Source: Lepidostoma basale (taxonomy: Eukaryota; Arthropoda; Insecta; Trichoptera; Lepidostomatidae). From it: a stretch of DNA of 64,000 bases. This document shows positions 9,789 to 19,566 of the stretch, in pieces. Position 1 is the first letter of the stretch. The number at the start of each line of letters is the position of its first letter. The notes below the pieces were generated by a model. It did not search any database, was not told the DNA's origin, and saw nothing but the letters and a program-made list of their open reading frames with translations. A program made the position numbers and the translations under genes. The DNA lies in the NCBI GenBank assembly GCA_022606425.2, contig JAHDVF020000174.1, forward strand, positions 62,001-126,000, written 5' to 3'.

Positions 9789-10305
9789 ACAATAATAAAA
9801 TAACTAACTAACTAACTAACCATCACGCCGTCTCCCCGAAGGGGTAGGCAGAAAGAATGGACTGCCACACTTTTTTTTCCTGACGTATTTCTCTCGATTC
9901 CTCAACATTCATACATCGTGTCATGCACGCGCGTCGATTTCTCTGACTCCTCACATGACCGACATTCAATATTTGATTTATTTGATCGTGCCACGTTTTC
10001 CTCGGTCTTCCTCTATTTCTGGTTCCATTTACATCATTAACATATAATTTTTTTACCATTCTTTCTTCATTCATTCTTTCCATATGTCCAAACCATCTTA
10101 ATGATCCTTCATTATTTTGTTCATGACACCATCATTCGCACCGCATTCACTTCTTATATTTTCATTCGACACTCTATCATACACAGAGTATCCACACATT
10201 CGTCTAAGAGATCTCATTTCTTCTGCATTTATTCTACTTTCATCCTTCTTTTGCCAGTTCCATGCTTCGCTTCCATACATAAGGGTCAGTAATACAATAA
10301 TAAAA
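9789..10305 (-). mobile_element. LINE-A copy with 12-bp target duplication
   Basis: A 5'-truncated minus-strand copy (9801-10293) flanked by the direct repeat ACAATAATAAAA at 9789-9800 and 10294-10305. Its 3' end (left) carries (GTTA)n, seen here as (TAAC)n. It encodes the C-terminal region from MYGSEAWNWQ through GRPRKTWHDQI to the CRQ-like end in two frames (9823-10083 and 10098-10280). Truncation plus target duplication is the signature of target-primed reverse transcription. Confidence 0.93.
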
Positions 10306-10779
10306 GTTAAGTAAGCATATGATCTGAGCTATGTGCTTTATGTGATAATGGCATAAACTTATTAAGTGCCAAATGACTCCCAAGTGTATTGTCTGAGAGT
10401 TAATACGAGTATTCCAGTATGTGTCTACTGGCCCAGTAAAGAACGACTAAGTATAATAATACTGTGGAGGAGTCCTTCTGTGTAGTGGATAACTTATTTC
10501 CACATTTGTACCTCCGGCCATTATGTTAGTAAATAATCCTTTCTCTCTGTATTGTAATCCTTTTAAGCCCTCTCCAAATTCTTCTCTCGTCTGTTTTTAT
10601 TTCCTTCGGCCAGAATAAACACGCGGCAGATGGACCGATGGAGCTATTTCTCTGAAGCCGATACGCGCACTCCCTCCGCACTGATACTGACATTAGGGTA
10701 AGTTGATACGTAACAAAATTGATAAAAATACATTTAAATATAATAATGGTTGTAAAAATAATGTTGTTATTCGAAAGTA
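10306..10779. other. no gene seen
   Basis: Moderately complex sequence between 10490 and 10700, single-copy in this window, without a convincing reading frame. Confidence 0.5.
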
Positions 10780-10930
10780 CATTGTAAATAATGAAAATAA
10801 AAAGAAATTGTAAGAAATCTTTTTAAATGTATATTTAATTAAAATTCAAAAATATTTGTGTTCGGCAGCTCGCTGCCATCTTTTGGTATGAGTACCTACA
10901 TAAATTTTTGCTAAATAGTGGGGGGTTGAA
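10780..10930 (-). repeat. PalB fragment
   Basis: Minus strand reads AAAAGATGGCAGCGAGCTGCC then GAACAC: the stem II hairpin of the PalB module, with GAAA and ACCGGT lost. The left flank (AATAATGAAAATAAAAA) also occurs at 43255. Confidence 0.55.
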
Positions 10931-10984
10931 GTTTAACACTGTGAAATTCCATTATGACGATTTTTTTTATGAATTAAAACACAA

Positions 10985-11100
10985 TTTTTTCCACTTCGGA
11001 ATATATTTTTCTAGTTCATATCGTTCTCCCGATGATGAAGTTGTAACCCTTTGAAACACGCGTGTCGAGAAAAATAGATCCAAAAGTGGAAAAAACAATG
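10985..11100 (+). ncRNA. hammerhead-like motif in larger inverted repeat
   Basis: Stem I TTCTC (11026-11030) with GAGAA (11069-11073); core CCGATGA (11031-11037), one change from the consensus; extra T; stem II GAAG (11039-11042) with CTTT (11051-11054); GAAA (11055-11058); a 10-nt palindromic stem III ACACGCGTGT (11058-11067); C at 11068. An outer pair of 12-bp inverted repeats (TTTTTTCCACTT and its complement near 11085-11096) encloses it. A related decayed copy is at 41921-41975 on the minus strand. Confidence 0.6.
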
Positions 11101-11390
11101 GTGTGACAAGGTTCAAACAGTATTACTAATATTAATGTTATTATCATTAGATTTTTTTTTGTAAAAAAAATTGTAGTTTAATTTGTAAATATAATTATTT
11201 TTAGTTTCATGTCACTCTGTCATAAAACTTACTATGGTTAGACCAAAAGAATAAAGATTCTAAATATCGGAATTGAGGTCAAAGATGATGAGATTCGCAA
11301 AAGTTTGAGAAAGGTTTTGAATTCATACTCGTATATCCAGAAAAAAGAAAGCTACAATGAACACTAAATGTGCAAAATGGTGGTCACTTT

Positions 11391-12163
11391 TACTAGGGTC
11401 ATTCATAAAATAAGGTTCCCATATTTTTTTAAATATACAGCTTTATTTATTTTCCTTAGCATTATACATCAATTTAAAGCTTAAAAGTTACTCTATTTTT
11501 CTACATAATCGCCGTTTCTGTCTAAACACTTTTGCAGACGATGCTCCAACTTTTGTATCCCCAAGTCATAAAATACGGCCGCCATTCCTCTGAGAAATCG
11601 AATAACCTCTTCTTTGACTTCATCATCAGTTTGGAAGCGCATTCCACGCAAGTGTTTCTTTAATTTTGGGAATAAGTGGTAATCGCTAGGGGCTAGGTCC
11701 GGACTGTAGGGTGGGTGGGGCAAAACAGTCCAGCCAAAATCTGTCAGCAGTTCTTGAGTTTGATTTGAGACATGAGGTCGAGCGCTCAACACGTTTCTGC
11801 TTGTGGTTTTCTGTGAGGATTCGTGATACTCACCGCGCACACACCTTTCGATAGTCTAATTTTTCAGTTAACATTTTGTGAATTGTGGTGTTGGAAGTCC
11901 CAGAAATACGAAGAGCAAATTCGTTAATGGTAATCCTCCGATCCTCAAGCATTATGCTCTCAATTTCGAATCTGGCGGAAACAGCGATAGGAAGCTCCAT
12001 CTTCGATGGCTGCCAGGCCGACACTGAGGAGTGTAGCGTGGCGGGAGCCGCAGGGATAGAGAGTGGAGGAGTTGATGAGTCAGCCAGTGTTGCCAGATTC
12101 CTCCCAGCGCACCGCTATTTTTTTGACATCATAGGGAACCTTACTTTACGAATTACTCTCGTA
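11391..12163 (-). mobile_element. mariner transposon, internally deleted
   Basis: Imperfect terminal inverted repeats of about 28 bp (11393-11420 and 12134-12161, sharing TAAGGTTCCC) are bounded by TA on both sides, the mariner target duplication. The minus strand codes an N-terminal helix-turn-helix part (12024-11830, FEIESIMLEDRRITINEFAL) and a C-terminal part (about 11820-11493) with the mariner third-aspartate motif YSPDLAPSDYHLF and the end GDYVEK. The middle, including the first two catalytic aspartates, is gone: after KVCAR the sequence jumps to ARPHVSNQTQELL. At about 770 bp versus about 1.3 kb it is a non-autonomous deletion derivative. Confidence 0.95.
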
Positions 12164-12234
12164 TATGGAACTTAAAAACTCTATAAAGATATTTAGTAAA
12201 TTTTATAATATATATTTACATATATCATTGTGAA

Positions 12235-12325
12235 CAGTTAGAGTTCAGCCCCCTAGAACGGGTTATCCCAGTTGGGAGGTATTTAAACCATGTACTTGGT
12301 AAATTCACAATAAATAAATAAATAT
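12235..12325 (+). repeat. repeat V, copy 1
   Basis: The block CTAGAACGGGTTA, TTGGGAGGTATT, CATGTACTTGGT and an (AAAT)n tail recurs, inverted, at 62385-62470. The (AAAT)n-like end suggests the 3' end of an unidentified LINE or SINE. Confidence 0.65.
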
Positions 12326-12775
12326 AGCTCTAAACAAATCTGTTATGTTTTTCTTTTTAGTACGATTATTTTTTTTAAATAATAATATTTATACTGAGAA
12401 AATGAGTAGACCATTATGAATCTAAAGATAACAAAGTTTCTAATTTTAATGCCTTTTCTATATAATGCATACAAAATTACTCTTGAATCGATTTTTCACC
12501 GTGTGGACTCAGCATTACGTCCCCTGTACACTCGCCTCTCGTCACTCCCTGTCACTCGCCACTCGAGCCATGAATGGAGAATGTATTTATGCATGAGACA
12601 ATAATCACTTTGTTAGACCACTCTATCTATCAATGTAATTTTAATAGTCAAGAAATATAGCTACGATATGAAGGAGGTGAACCCAAAAGTAGGCTGTATC
12701 TGTGTAGCACGCACTCACGTGGGTACTACACTACTGAACTAGTTTTTGTACAGAGTGTTAAAAACTTTAAAATAA
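12326..12775. other. no gene seen
   Basis: AT-rich apart from 12490-12600, a more complex patch with CACTCG repeats. Short frame 12416-12604 has no recognisable domain. Confidence 0.5.
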
Positions 12776-12884
12776 TAATTAAATAGGCCATTGTTTTGGC
12801 CGAAACACTATGATACTTTAACATTATAAACTGTTAAATTAAAAAAACTTTGTTTTATGTATCTCAATTGTTACGAATGTAAAC

Positions 12885-13090
12885 GTCAGTTTTCTAGAAG
12901 TTTTATTATATTTTACGGGAATGACATGTTTCGTCCTTCTAAGGCATTATCAAATGACATTTGATAATGCCTTAGAAGGGCGAAACATATCATTCACATA
13001 AAATATAATAAAACTTCTAGAAAACTACATTTACATTCGTATTAATTATTTAATATGGAGTTTTACACCATTGTTCAAGAAACAATAAAT
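12885..13090. repeat. PalA palindromic element
   Basis: Good example of the family. Two arms of about 75 bp face each other around a centre near 12958; each contains TTCTAGAAGTTTTATTATAT, the GACATGTTTCG block and AAGGCATTATCAAATG. The right end adds ATTAATTATTTAATATGGAG and CATTGTTCAAGAAAC. The hairpin TTGATAATGCCTTAGAAGGG followed by CGAAACAT is hammerhead-like with a decayed core. Confidence 0.85.
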
Positions 13091-13116
13091 ATCACAATTG
13101 TATTTTTATTTTACGT

Positions 13117-13160
13117 GACAGCTGTTTCGTCTACCTATGTAGACATTATCAGGAGTTACA
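13117..13160 (-). ncRNA. hammerhead-like motif, one core change
   Basis: Minus strand: CTGATAA (13152-13146; consensus CTGANGA), extra T, a 6-bp stem II GTCTAC/GTAGAC around ATAG, GAAA (13128-13125), ACAGCTGT (13125-13118), C (13117). The distal stem I pairs ATTGTA with TACAAT. Compared with 57108 and 4804, stem II differs in sequence but keeps complementarity. Confidence 0.6.
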
Positions 13161-13499
13161 ATAATATACCAAATGATTTTCTTGATTTTTCGAACCTCTA
13201 TGTATATTAGTTCCTAAGTCAATTTGAATAATTTCTTTTGACATAATTTTAAAGTGACTATTTATAGGAGAAAATATTAAAGGTGGAAAATATAATAATA
13301 ATAATCATAATAATAATAAACATTAATTAGAAGGAACAAACACACATAACATAGAGTCAAAAATGATGAAACACAATAAATTAAAGACGATAAACAATAA
13401 AAGAAAGTAGATTACATTAATAAGAAAGGTGACAAAAGTTTAAGGTAGCATTATTTTTTTTGGCTAGATTGTATAGAGGAAAAGTTTTTATGTACTATA

Positions 13500-14056
13500 C
13501 ACTTATTTGGAAGTGAAGCTTGGAGCTGGAAAAATTTGGGTGAAAGCAGGATAAACGCCGTAGAAATTAGATCACTAAGAAGAATGTGCGGGAAAATGTT
13601 GTATGATAGAATACGGAACGATGAAATAAGAAATGTAAGGCAGATGACTGCATCATGGATAAAATTAAAAAAGGATCCCTGAGACGGTTTGGACATATGG
13701 AACGAATGGATGAGAGTAGAATGGTTAAAAAGTTGTACACAAGCAGCGTGAGTGGAAAAAGAAACCGAGGAAGACCGAGAAAAACATGGCATGACCAAAT
13801 TAATCAATTACTAAAAGGCGGTCACATTCAAAGTCGGAATAATCGACGAAACCGAGGAAGACCGAGAAAAACATGGCATGACCAAATTAATCAATTACTA
13901 AAAGGCGGTCACATTCAAAGTCGGAATAATCGACGTGAACACATGGTACGATTTATGAATGTAGAGGAAGCCCGAGAGGTATGCCAGGACAGAGCATTGT
14001 GGCGACCCATCCTTTCTGCCTACCCCTCCGGGTAAATGACGTGATGGTTAGTTAGT
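13500..14056 (+). mobile_element. LINE-A copy with in-frame 87-bp tandem duplication
   Basis: 5'-truncated plus-strand copy running from the 'GSEAWSW' block to the (GTTA)n tail (14043-14056). The longest frame (13655-14035) codes KKGSLRRFGHMERMDESRMV, then the GRPRKTWHDQINQLLKGGH block twice, then the C-terminus. Units 13761-13847 and 13848-13934 are identical, 29 codons each, so the duplication keeps frame. There is an upstream frameshift near 13630, so this is still a dead copy. Confidence 0.93.
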
Positions 14057-14094
14057 TACACTAATTTCATACAATATTCCTAAAAAAAAAATAC

Positions 14095-14255
14095 TGTTCA
14101 TATGTATGTATACACAAGCATATTTTTTTAATATATGCACACTCCTAGACAAATCTATTTGTAATATTTAGCCATATAAAAAGACTACGTTAAAAAAAAT
14201 AACTAGAATTTTGATGATGACTTCATTTTGCTAAACGCTAAAATATATTGTAGCT
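14095..14255 (+). repeat. repeat W, copy 1
   Basis: About 150 bp shared with 16922-17080 in the same orientation: TATGTATGTATACACAAGCA, CACACTCCTAGACA, ATATTTAGCCATA and AATTTTGATGATGACTTC. Unclassified. Confidence 0.75.
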
Positions 14256-14274
14256 TTTGAATAATTAAATTTAA

Positions 14275-14400
14275 TAAATAATAATTTGACGAAACGGCTG
14301 TAAAATAAAAATACAATTGTGATACATAAAACAAAGTTTTTTAATTTAAAATTTTAAAATAATAATTGTTTAGTATTGACATTATCATCGTAAGATGCCG
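14275..14400 (+). repeat. PalR fragment
   Basis: Starts at GACGAAACGGCTGTAAAAT, the downstream half of the PalR hammerhead (decayed), and continues into the ATACAATTGTGATACA block shared with 12840-13110 and 57160-57215. Confidence 0.65.
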
Positions 14401-14714
14401 GGGTATTTTTTTAAAAAGGTACCTGTACATGTTTTTGTAGGTTTATGCAGATTTTTATACGTGACAGATGCTCGACAGATGTATGTCTGTCGAATATTTC
14501 AGCTTTACCCAAAAATTTAAGCACAAATTTTAGTGTCACGAAATATTTTTTCTTTAAAGAAGTTTATATTACATATTTGAAAATGAGATTTCAGTTTAAA
14601 ACAAATTATATTTTAACATCACAATTTGATGTATATTGCGTTATCGTGATATATAGCCCTTACTTTTTTTAATTTTATATATTATATTATTCTTCTGAAT
14701 ATAATAGAATATAC
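14401..14714. other. AT-rich spacer
   Basis: Nothing recognised except a short inverted pair CGACAGATG and TGTCTGTCG near 14470-14492. Confidence 0.5.
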
Positions 14715-15290
14715 GATTGGGCCGAGATAACCAAACCGCAGAGCTAAAAAGAAGAATTGGACTAAGTTGGGCAGCTTTCGGAAACATGAGTTACATCCTT
14801 AAAAACCGGAAAATACCGATCAACCTGAAACGAAAAGTCTATGAAGCCTGCGTTCTGTCAGTGGGTACTTATGGTCTTGAAACTGTAACATTGTCTAAAC
14901 AAAGTGCCGAGAAACTACGAGTGACCCAAAGAGCCATGGAAAGATCCATGTTTAGAATAAGCCTAAGAGACAGAGTCAGAAACGATACGGTGAGAGAAAA
15001 AACAATGGTCACTGACATCCTCCACCGGGTGGCGACTCTAAAATGGCAATAGGCAGGTCACGTAGCCAGAAGCCCAGACGAAAAGTGGACAAGAAGACTA
15101 CTGACTTGGAAACCGTGGACGGCAAAGAGAAGAGCAGGGCGACCGCAACTACAGTAGAAGGATGATCTGAACAGACACGTCGGAATAATCTGGATGCAGT
15201 CTGCACAGATCAGAGTGACATGGAAGCGAATGGAGGAGGTCTTTGTCCAGGAGTGGACGGGAATAGGCTGAGAAAGAAGAAGAAGAAGAT
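14715..15290 (+). mobile_element. RTE-type LINE C-terminal region
   Basis: Frame 14717-15052 codes the RTE C-terminal region: RIGLSWAAFGNMSYIL, VLSVGTYGLETVTLS, EKLRVTQRAMERSM, SLRDRVRNDTVREK and VTDILHRVATLKWQ. A stop at 15050 interrupts AGHVARSPDEKW, and the end 'FVQEWT' with a (GAA)n tail lies at 15240-15288. It is the unoccupied paralogue of the RTE copy at 30665-31920, which carries a LINE-A insertion. Confidence 0.92.
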
Positions 15291-16140
15291 TATATTATTC
15301 ATACCTTATTTTTTTACAATATAAATATTTTAAACTAAAAGATTTACTTTAAGTACTAGAAACGGTCACTCGGAATTTTCTGGTTGTTTATTTTGATTAT
15401 AAAAAAAGTAGAGTCGCATAAATTCAAATTGTTTTAAAAATAATTCAAAAAAGATTTTTTGCCACTCTGCCACGAAGGTCGACGTTTTCCCTACACGCGC
15501 TTAATATTTTTATTATTCTTCTAGTTATCAGAAAGTTTGTCTCCTGATCCAAGACGCGTAGGTTCAATCATTGACACGACCTAGATTTTTATCTATCATT
15601 TGATTTAATAATAAGATTTTTTAATAATAAAATATTTTAATGTAAACATCAAATAAAACAACACCCTGTAGCTATTTTTTTCTATCCAATGTCACTATCA
15701 CCCATCAACAATTCCGACTGAAACACAAGCACTGGTCATCCAATGGGTCGCAGCTGCTGCGATCGATCAAACAGTGACCGTTTATAAACAAAAGTCCATT
15801 CTGTGGGCGACCTAATGTTCCCATTATATCTCTTTAACAACGCGCTCATTTGTCAGATCATAACCGGAGGATAGGACGGATTTTATCTGCGGTCGTAATT
15901 GATCAGTTCGGAAGGAGCAAACGACGTTTCCCAGTGACCAGAGCTGATGGATAATCTTGTATCTCAATTCATTTGTTTTGGAACGTGAATAGTTTATTTA
16001 AATCATATTTTATTAAGTCATACAACAAATTGACTTCATACCATATTCCTGAAGAAAAATACATTTATTCGATGTTCGCCATATTTTGTTTTGTAGATGT
16101 TTTATTTGTCTTTTCCTTTTGTGTATAATTTATATATACA
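15291..16140. other. no gene; single-copy-looking stretch
   Basis: A fragment of the SINE-1 head in minus orientation is at about 15465-15485. The part 15660-15950 is of normal complexity and not repeated here; no reading frame or RNA signal recognised. Confidence 0.5.
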
Positions 16141-16162
16141 ACAATTACTTTAAAAAATTCAA

Positions 16163-16216
16163 TTTATAAATCAGACATGTTTCGGACAACCGGTCCTTCT
16201 TCAGTGATATTATAAA
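16163..16216 (-). ncRNA. hammerhead ribozyme candidate in Penelope-like terminal repeat
   Basis: Minus strand: stem I TTTATAA, T, ATCA pairs with TGAT, TTATAAA (4 plus 7 bp with one bulge). Core CTGAAGA (16204-16198), extra A, stem II GGAC/GTCC, GAAA (16183-16180), palindromic ACATGT (16180-16175), C (16174). Every consensus element is present. It lies downstream of the GIY-YIG remnant on the same strand, the position known for hammerheads in Penelope-like elements. A decayed relative is at 62625-62720. Confidence 0.8.
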
Positions 16217-16297
16217 GATACATATTTAAAATATTATAAAAAAAATTACAAATATTATCATTTTTATCAGATGTTATAAAGATATATTTTGGAACGT

Positions 16298-16544
16298 TTA
16301 TTATTATTATTATTATTTGGTTGAATCGCTCTTTACATCATGACAGCATGAGCCTAATCGATGTAAAGGGTATAGCTATCTTAGTGATTCTCATGACATG
16401 TGATAGGTAGCTAATCTATCGCCATTTTATTGTCACGTGAATTCTACACCAGACAGTGTGACAATCACACTGCCCTCGCCGGGAATCGAACCCGGAACCT
16501 TCGAGGTGGCAGTCAATGCATTTACCACTCGGCCACGAAGGTCG
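16298..16544 (-). mobile_element. SINE-1, full-length copy inside Penelope-like element
   Basis: Complete minus-strand SINE-1: tRNA-like head at the right end with B box GGTTCGATTCCCGG, body, LINE-E-like tail and (AAT)n at the left end. It splits the Penelope-like element, so it inserted later. Confidence 0.92.
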
Positions 16545-16921
16545 TTTTGTTATAACAAATATTATGAATCAATTTAAATTTTAAAATAATAATTTAAAGT
16601 TCTTATTGGGGTTCATGTTATTACTTACAACAAAGGTAATAAATCAAATATCGGGCTTGTTAATTTTATTTGATTATTTATAACATTTTCTTTATTTTTA
16701 ATTGCTTTTTTAATTTCTCAAATTTCGAGATTGCTCAAAGTTATACTTCTATTATTAACATGCAAAATTTCAACGCCACTATCTTTATTAAATTAATGAT
16801 CTTTTTCAATGAGGTGATTAGCAAATACTGAAAAATTATTATTAGAGAGACATCTTATGTGCTCTTTTATTCTTAATTTAAAATTACGCCTTGTTTTACC
16901 TGTATAAAAAATATATTGTTG

Positions 16922-17080
16922 ATATGTATGTATACACAAGCATATTTTTTTTAATATATGCGCGCATTGCACACTCCTAGACATACCTATTTATAATATT
17001 TAGCCATAGAAAAAGACTATGTTAAAATAAAAAGTAACATGAATTTTGATGATGACTTCGTGTTAACTGGTAAAATATTA
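16922..17080 (+). repeat. repeat W, copy 2
   Basis: Same block order as 14095-14255, with small indels such as the added GCGCGCATTG. It truncates the Penelope-like frame at 16920. Confidence 0.75.
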
Positions 17081-17452
17081 TTTTTTTAATAAAATGTTAT
17101 TATCAGTAGTAATTTTGTGGTAATTTTCACTTAATTTAAATAAATTTAACGGAGCAGTTCGGCGATTCAAATGTAATGTATGTTTGAAATAATGTCTATA
17201 TTAATCTGTTTAGTTCGGAGATTGTATGAAAAATTCTTAAACAATTGATTAAAATCGTTGATGTGAGTCTTTCAAATACAAACCATTTACATTTATAAAA
17301 ATTGAAATGATGAAAGAAAGTATGGATGTGGTAAAATATTAAATGAAAAAATAATTACTTATGCCAATATCGTCAAGGAGAAAACTTAAAAATAAACGTA
17401 GACGAAGAAAAAGAAATGAGTAAATCAACCAAATGTCAAATGTTAACCGTAC
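17081..17452. other. AT-rich spacer
   Basis: Nothing recognised. Confidence 0.5.
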
Positions 17453-18250
17453 GAACTAACTAACTAACTAATCATCACACCGTCTCCCCGAAAGGGTAGG
17501 CAGAAAGAATGGACTGCCACACTTTTCTTTCCTGACATATTTCTCTCGCTTCCTCAACATTCATACATCGTGTCACACGCGTGTCGATTTCTCTGCACGT
17601 GACCGACATTTAATATTTGATTTATTTGATCGTGCCACGTTTTCCCCGGTCTTCCTCTATTTTTAGTTCCATTTACATCGTTGAAATATACTTTTTTACC
17701 ATTCTTTCTTCATTCATTATTTCCATGTGTCCACACCATCTAATGATCCTTTCATCATTTTATTCATAACACCATCCTTCTTTTGCTAGTTCCATGCTTC
17801 GCTTCCATACATAAGGGTCGGAATAAGAACACCATTGTGCACTGCCATTTTAGTTTTTTTGGATAGGTTTTTGTTTGCGGTGACAACTTTAAGTGCACCA
17901 TTCACTTTTGTTGCCTGCCCCAACCCTTCTTTCAATATCCCTCTTCACTCGCCCATCTTTTGTAAACATCTAACTAAATACACGAACTCATCTACTTGCT
18001 CCAAATTGTCACCATTCACGCTAATGTTGCAGACTGTCATGATTTCTTCCTTTTCAAAAATCATTACCTTGGACTTATTCACATTCAACATCAGATCATT
18101 TCGCATGCATACCTCATACATACTGTTCACCAGGACTTGTAGTTCATGCTCGTTGTCTGCAAGTAGGACAGCGTCATCCGCATACAAGATAATGTTTATG
18201 ACACTCCGCTCATTTTGGCACCTGCATCCAACCCTTTCAGCACTACAAGT
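17453..18250 (-). mobile_element. LINE-A copy
   Basis: Minus-strand copy with (TAAC)n at its left (3') end. Coding remnants include MYADDAVLLAD (reverse transcriptase catalytic box, frame 18187-17945), MNVNKSKVMIFEK-like, VYLV and the C-terminal GRPRKTWH region. A deletion near 17765 removes the middle of the C-terminal domain. The YADD box is intact, but frameshifts make it non-functional. Confidence 0.9.
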
Positions 18251-18394
18251 CGGTAAAACTAACGTAAGGTGTTATTGAGAAATGAGTCAGAATATAATAT
18301 TGTGCTGTCCCATATTTTCTAATTACCCTACCGATAACTGGTGTGAAGGTAAATAGAAGAATAGAAAATAATAGAATGACAGAAAATAATACAA

Positions 18395-18560
18395 TACAGC
18401 TGATGGCGTCCATTGCTGGACATGGGCCTCTCCCATACATCACCACACAATCCTAGCTTGCGCTTTTTGCATACAGTCACTTACAATTTTCCCTACAACA
18501 TCAGTCCATCTTATGAGAACCAGGTATCCCGCATTTGTCTCCTCTGCATCTCATGTGCTT
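18395..18560 (-). mobile_element. RTE-type 3' fragment
   Basis: Minus strand ends in GAGAGGCCCATGTCCAGCAA and TGGACGCCATCAGCTG, a common 3' end of insect RTE elements ('AYVQQWT' region). Confidence 0.7.
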
Positions 18561-18695
18561 CCCACTGTATCTGTAGTGTTTTTTTTTCTTTTTATCTATC
18601 ACATAATGTTTTTGAAATGTTCGTGTATTATAATATAAACAATATTTTGTTTATTTATTCAATAAAGTACAGCGGAACATAGAAAGAAAATAGGG

Positions 18696-19164
18696 TAGAT
18701 TAAATGTGGTCTGGCACTACCTTGCTGTTGCGGTATTTAAATGTAAGTCCAGGATGGACCGGAGACAGGCCCAGGGAATGTACGAGCGCAGCTACGCCCT
18801 ATAATAGCCTCGATATGTGGCGGGAACTATTATGTTCCTTTTAAAAAAATAGTCCATCTTGTGGGGGGCTCCTCTTACTTCTTCTGTCTTCACAAAGTGT
18901 CCATTTTAATTATTTATTGTAAGATAACATACAGCGATTGTTAAAACACATACAAATGAACAAACATACAGTTAAATAAAGACATAGAAGGTTATGTCCG
19001 CTTACCCGAAGCTGTTATAGGACGCAGCGGCACCATTTCGTCAGCTTCGTTCATACAATCTTTAGGCCCGCCCTCCATCCACGCGGGACTTACATTAGCT
19101 GGAGAATGCACCATTCCAGGAAAAAAGCAATAGACAAAAGGGTATTAAGATCACATTTAATCTA
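18696..19164. mobile_element. possible small DNA transposon with short TIRs
   Basis: TAGATTAAATGTG at 18696-18708 is repeated as its exact complement at 19152-19164, extending to 17 bp with one mismatch. The 469-bp interior is more complex than the surroundings and has no transposase frame. No clear target duplication, so the class is unknown. Confidence 0.5.
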
Positions 19165-19199
19165 GTTCAATAATTCACTAATAAATAAATAATAAATAA

Positions 19200-19450
19200 T
19201 GTCCATTTTACTACACTTCTTGTCCGTCTTTGGTTTCCCAGTTTGGCAACATGACCCGCAAAAGACAATGTGAGTTTAGCTACCCTTTCGGCGACATCCA
19301 TTACTCCTGACCTTTTACCCAGTCTGAGAGTTTTATATTTAGCATGAATCTTTTACGTTTCCTCTGTGCTACACGGAATTTCCTAATAGTCGATTCGTGA
19401 TTGTAAGCGTTTCTGCTCCATACATCAGATCTGGATACTGTATCCTTAGA
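19200..19450 (-). mobile_element. diverged LINE fragment
   Basis: Minus strand reads in one frame TIRKFRVAQRKRKRF and then KLSDWVKGQE, similar to the RTE block 'LRVTQRAMERSM ... SLRDRVRN'. Preceded by a 'MYGAETL'-like stretch. Very diverged. Confidence 0.55.
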
Positions 19451-19504
19451 TTAACGAAATAGAGATACTTAGGAAATTGAAAAAAACTGTGTTCATTAAT
19501 CACA

Positions 19505-19566
19505 AAATATTTAAAAAATACGACATGTTTCAGAGGATACCTCCATCTTCAGGTGTAAATATATAA
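19505..19566 (-). ncRNA. hammerhead ribozyme candidate in Penelope-like terminal repeat
   Basis: Minus strand: core CTGAAGA (19552-19546), extra T, stem II GGAGG with CCTCT (one G-U), three-base loop TAT, GAAA (19531-19528), ACATGT (19528-19523), C (19522). Stem I has AC/GT next to the core, then an internal loop, then ATATTTA with TAAATAT. The same module at 35852 differs in stem I and stem II. Confidence 0.75.

Larger units (their letters stand above)
12776..13432 (-). repeat. PalR element interrupted by PalA
   Basis: Minus-strand PalR. The part 13181-13432 matches 56760-57075 in reverse (ATTAATGTAATCTACTT, a TTTTTGACTCTAT block, CCACCTTTAATATTTTCTCC), then comes the hammerhead motif at 13117-13160 and the downstream ATACAATTGTGATA block. 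Between about 12885 and 13083 a PalA element is inserted. No coding capacity. Confidence 0.75.
16163..16920 (-). mobile_element. Penelope-like element 3' part with GIY-YIG remnant
   Basis: Minus strand codes QQYIFYTGKTRRNFKLRIKE then a segment with FANHLIEKDH (16920-16793), typical of the Penelope GIY-YIG endonuclease. After an internal stop the same frame continues FNKDSGVEILHVNN and LTSPIFDLL to about 16620, as expected for the C-terminus of this family. Downstream are an AT-rich terminal repeat and the hammerhead motif at 16163-16216. SINE-1 is inserted at 16298-16544. The reverse transcriptase part is missing. Confidence 0.85.
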
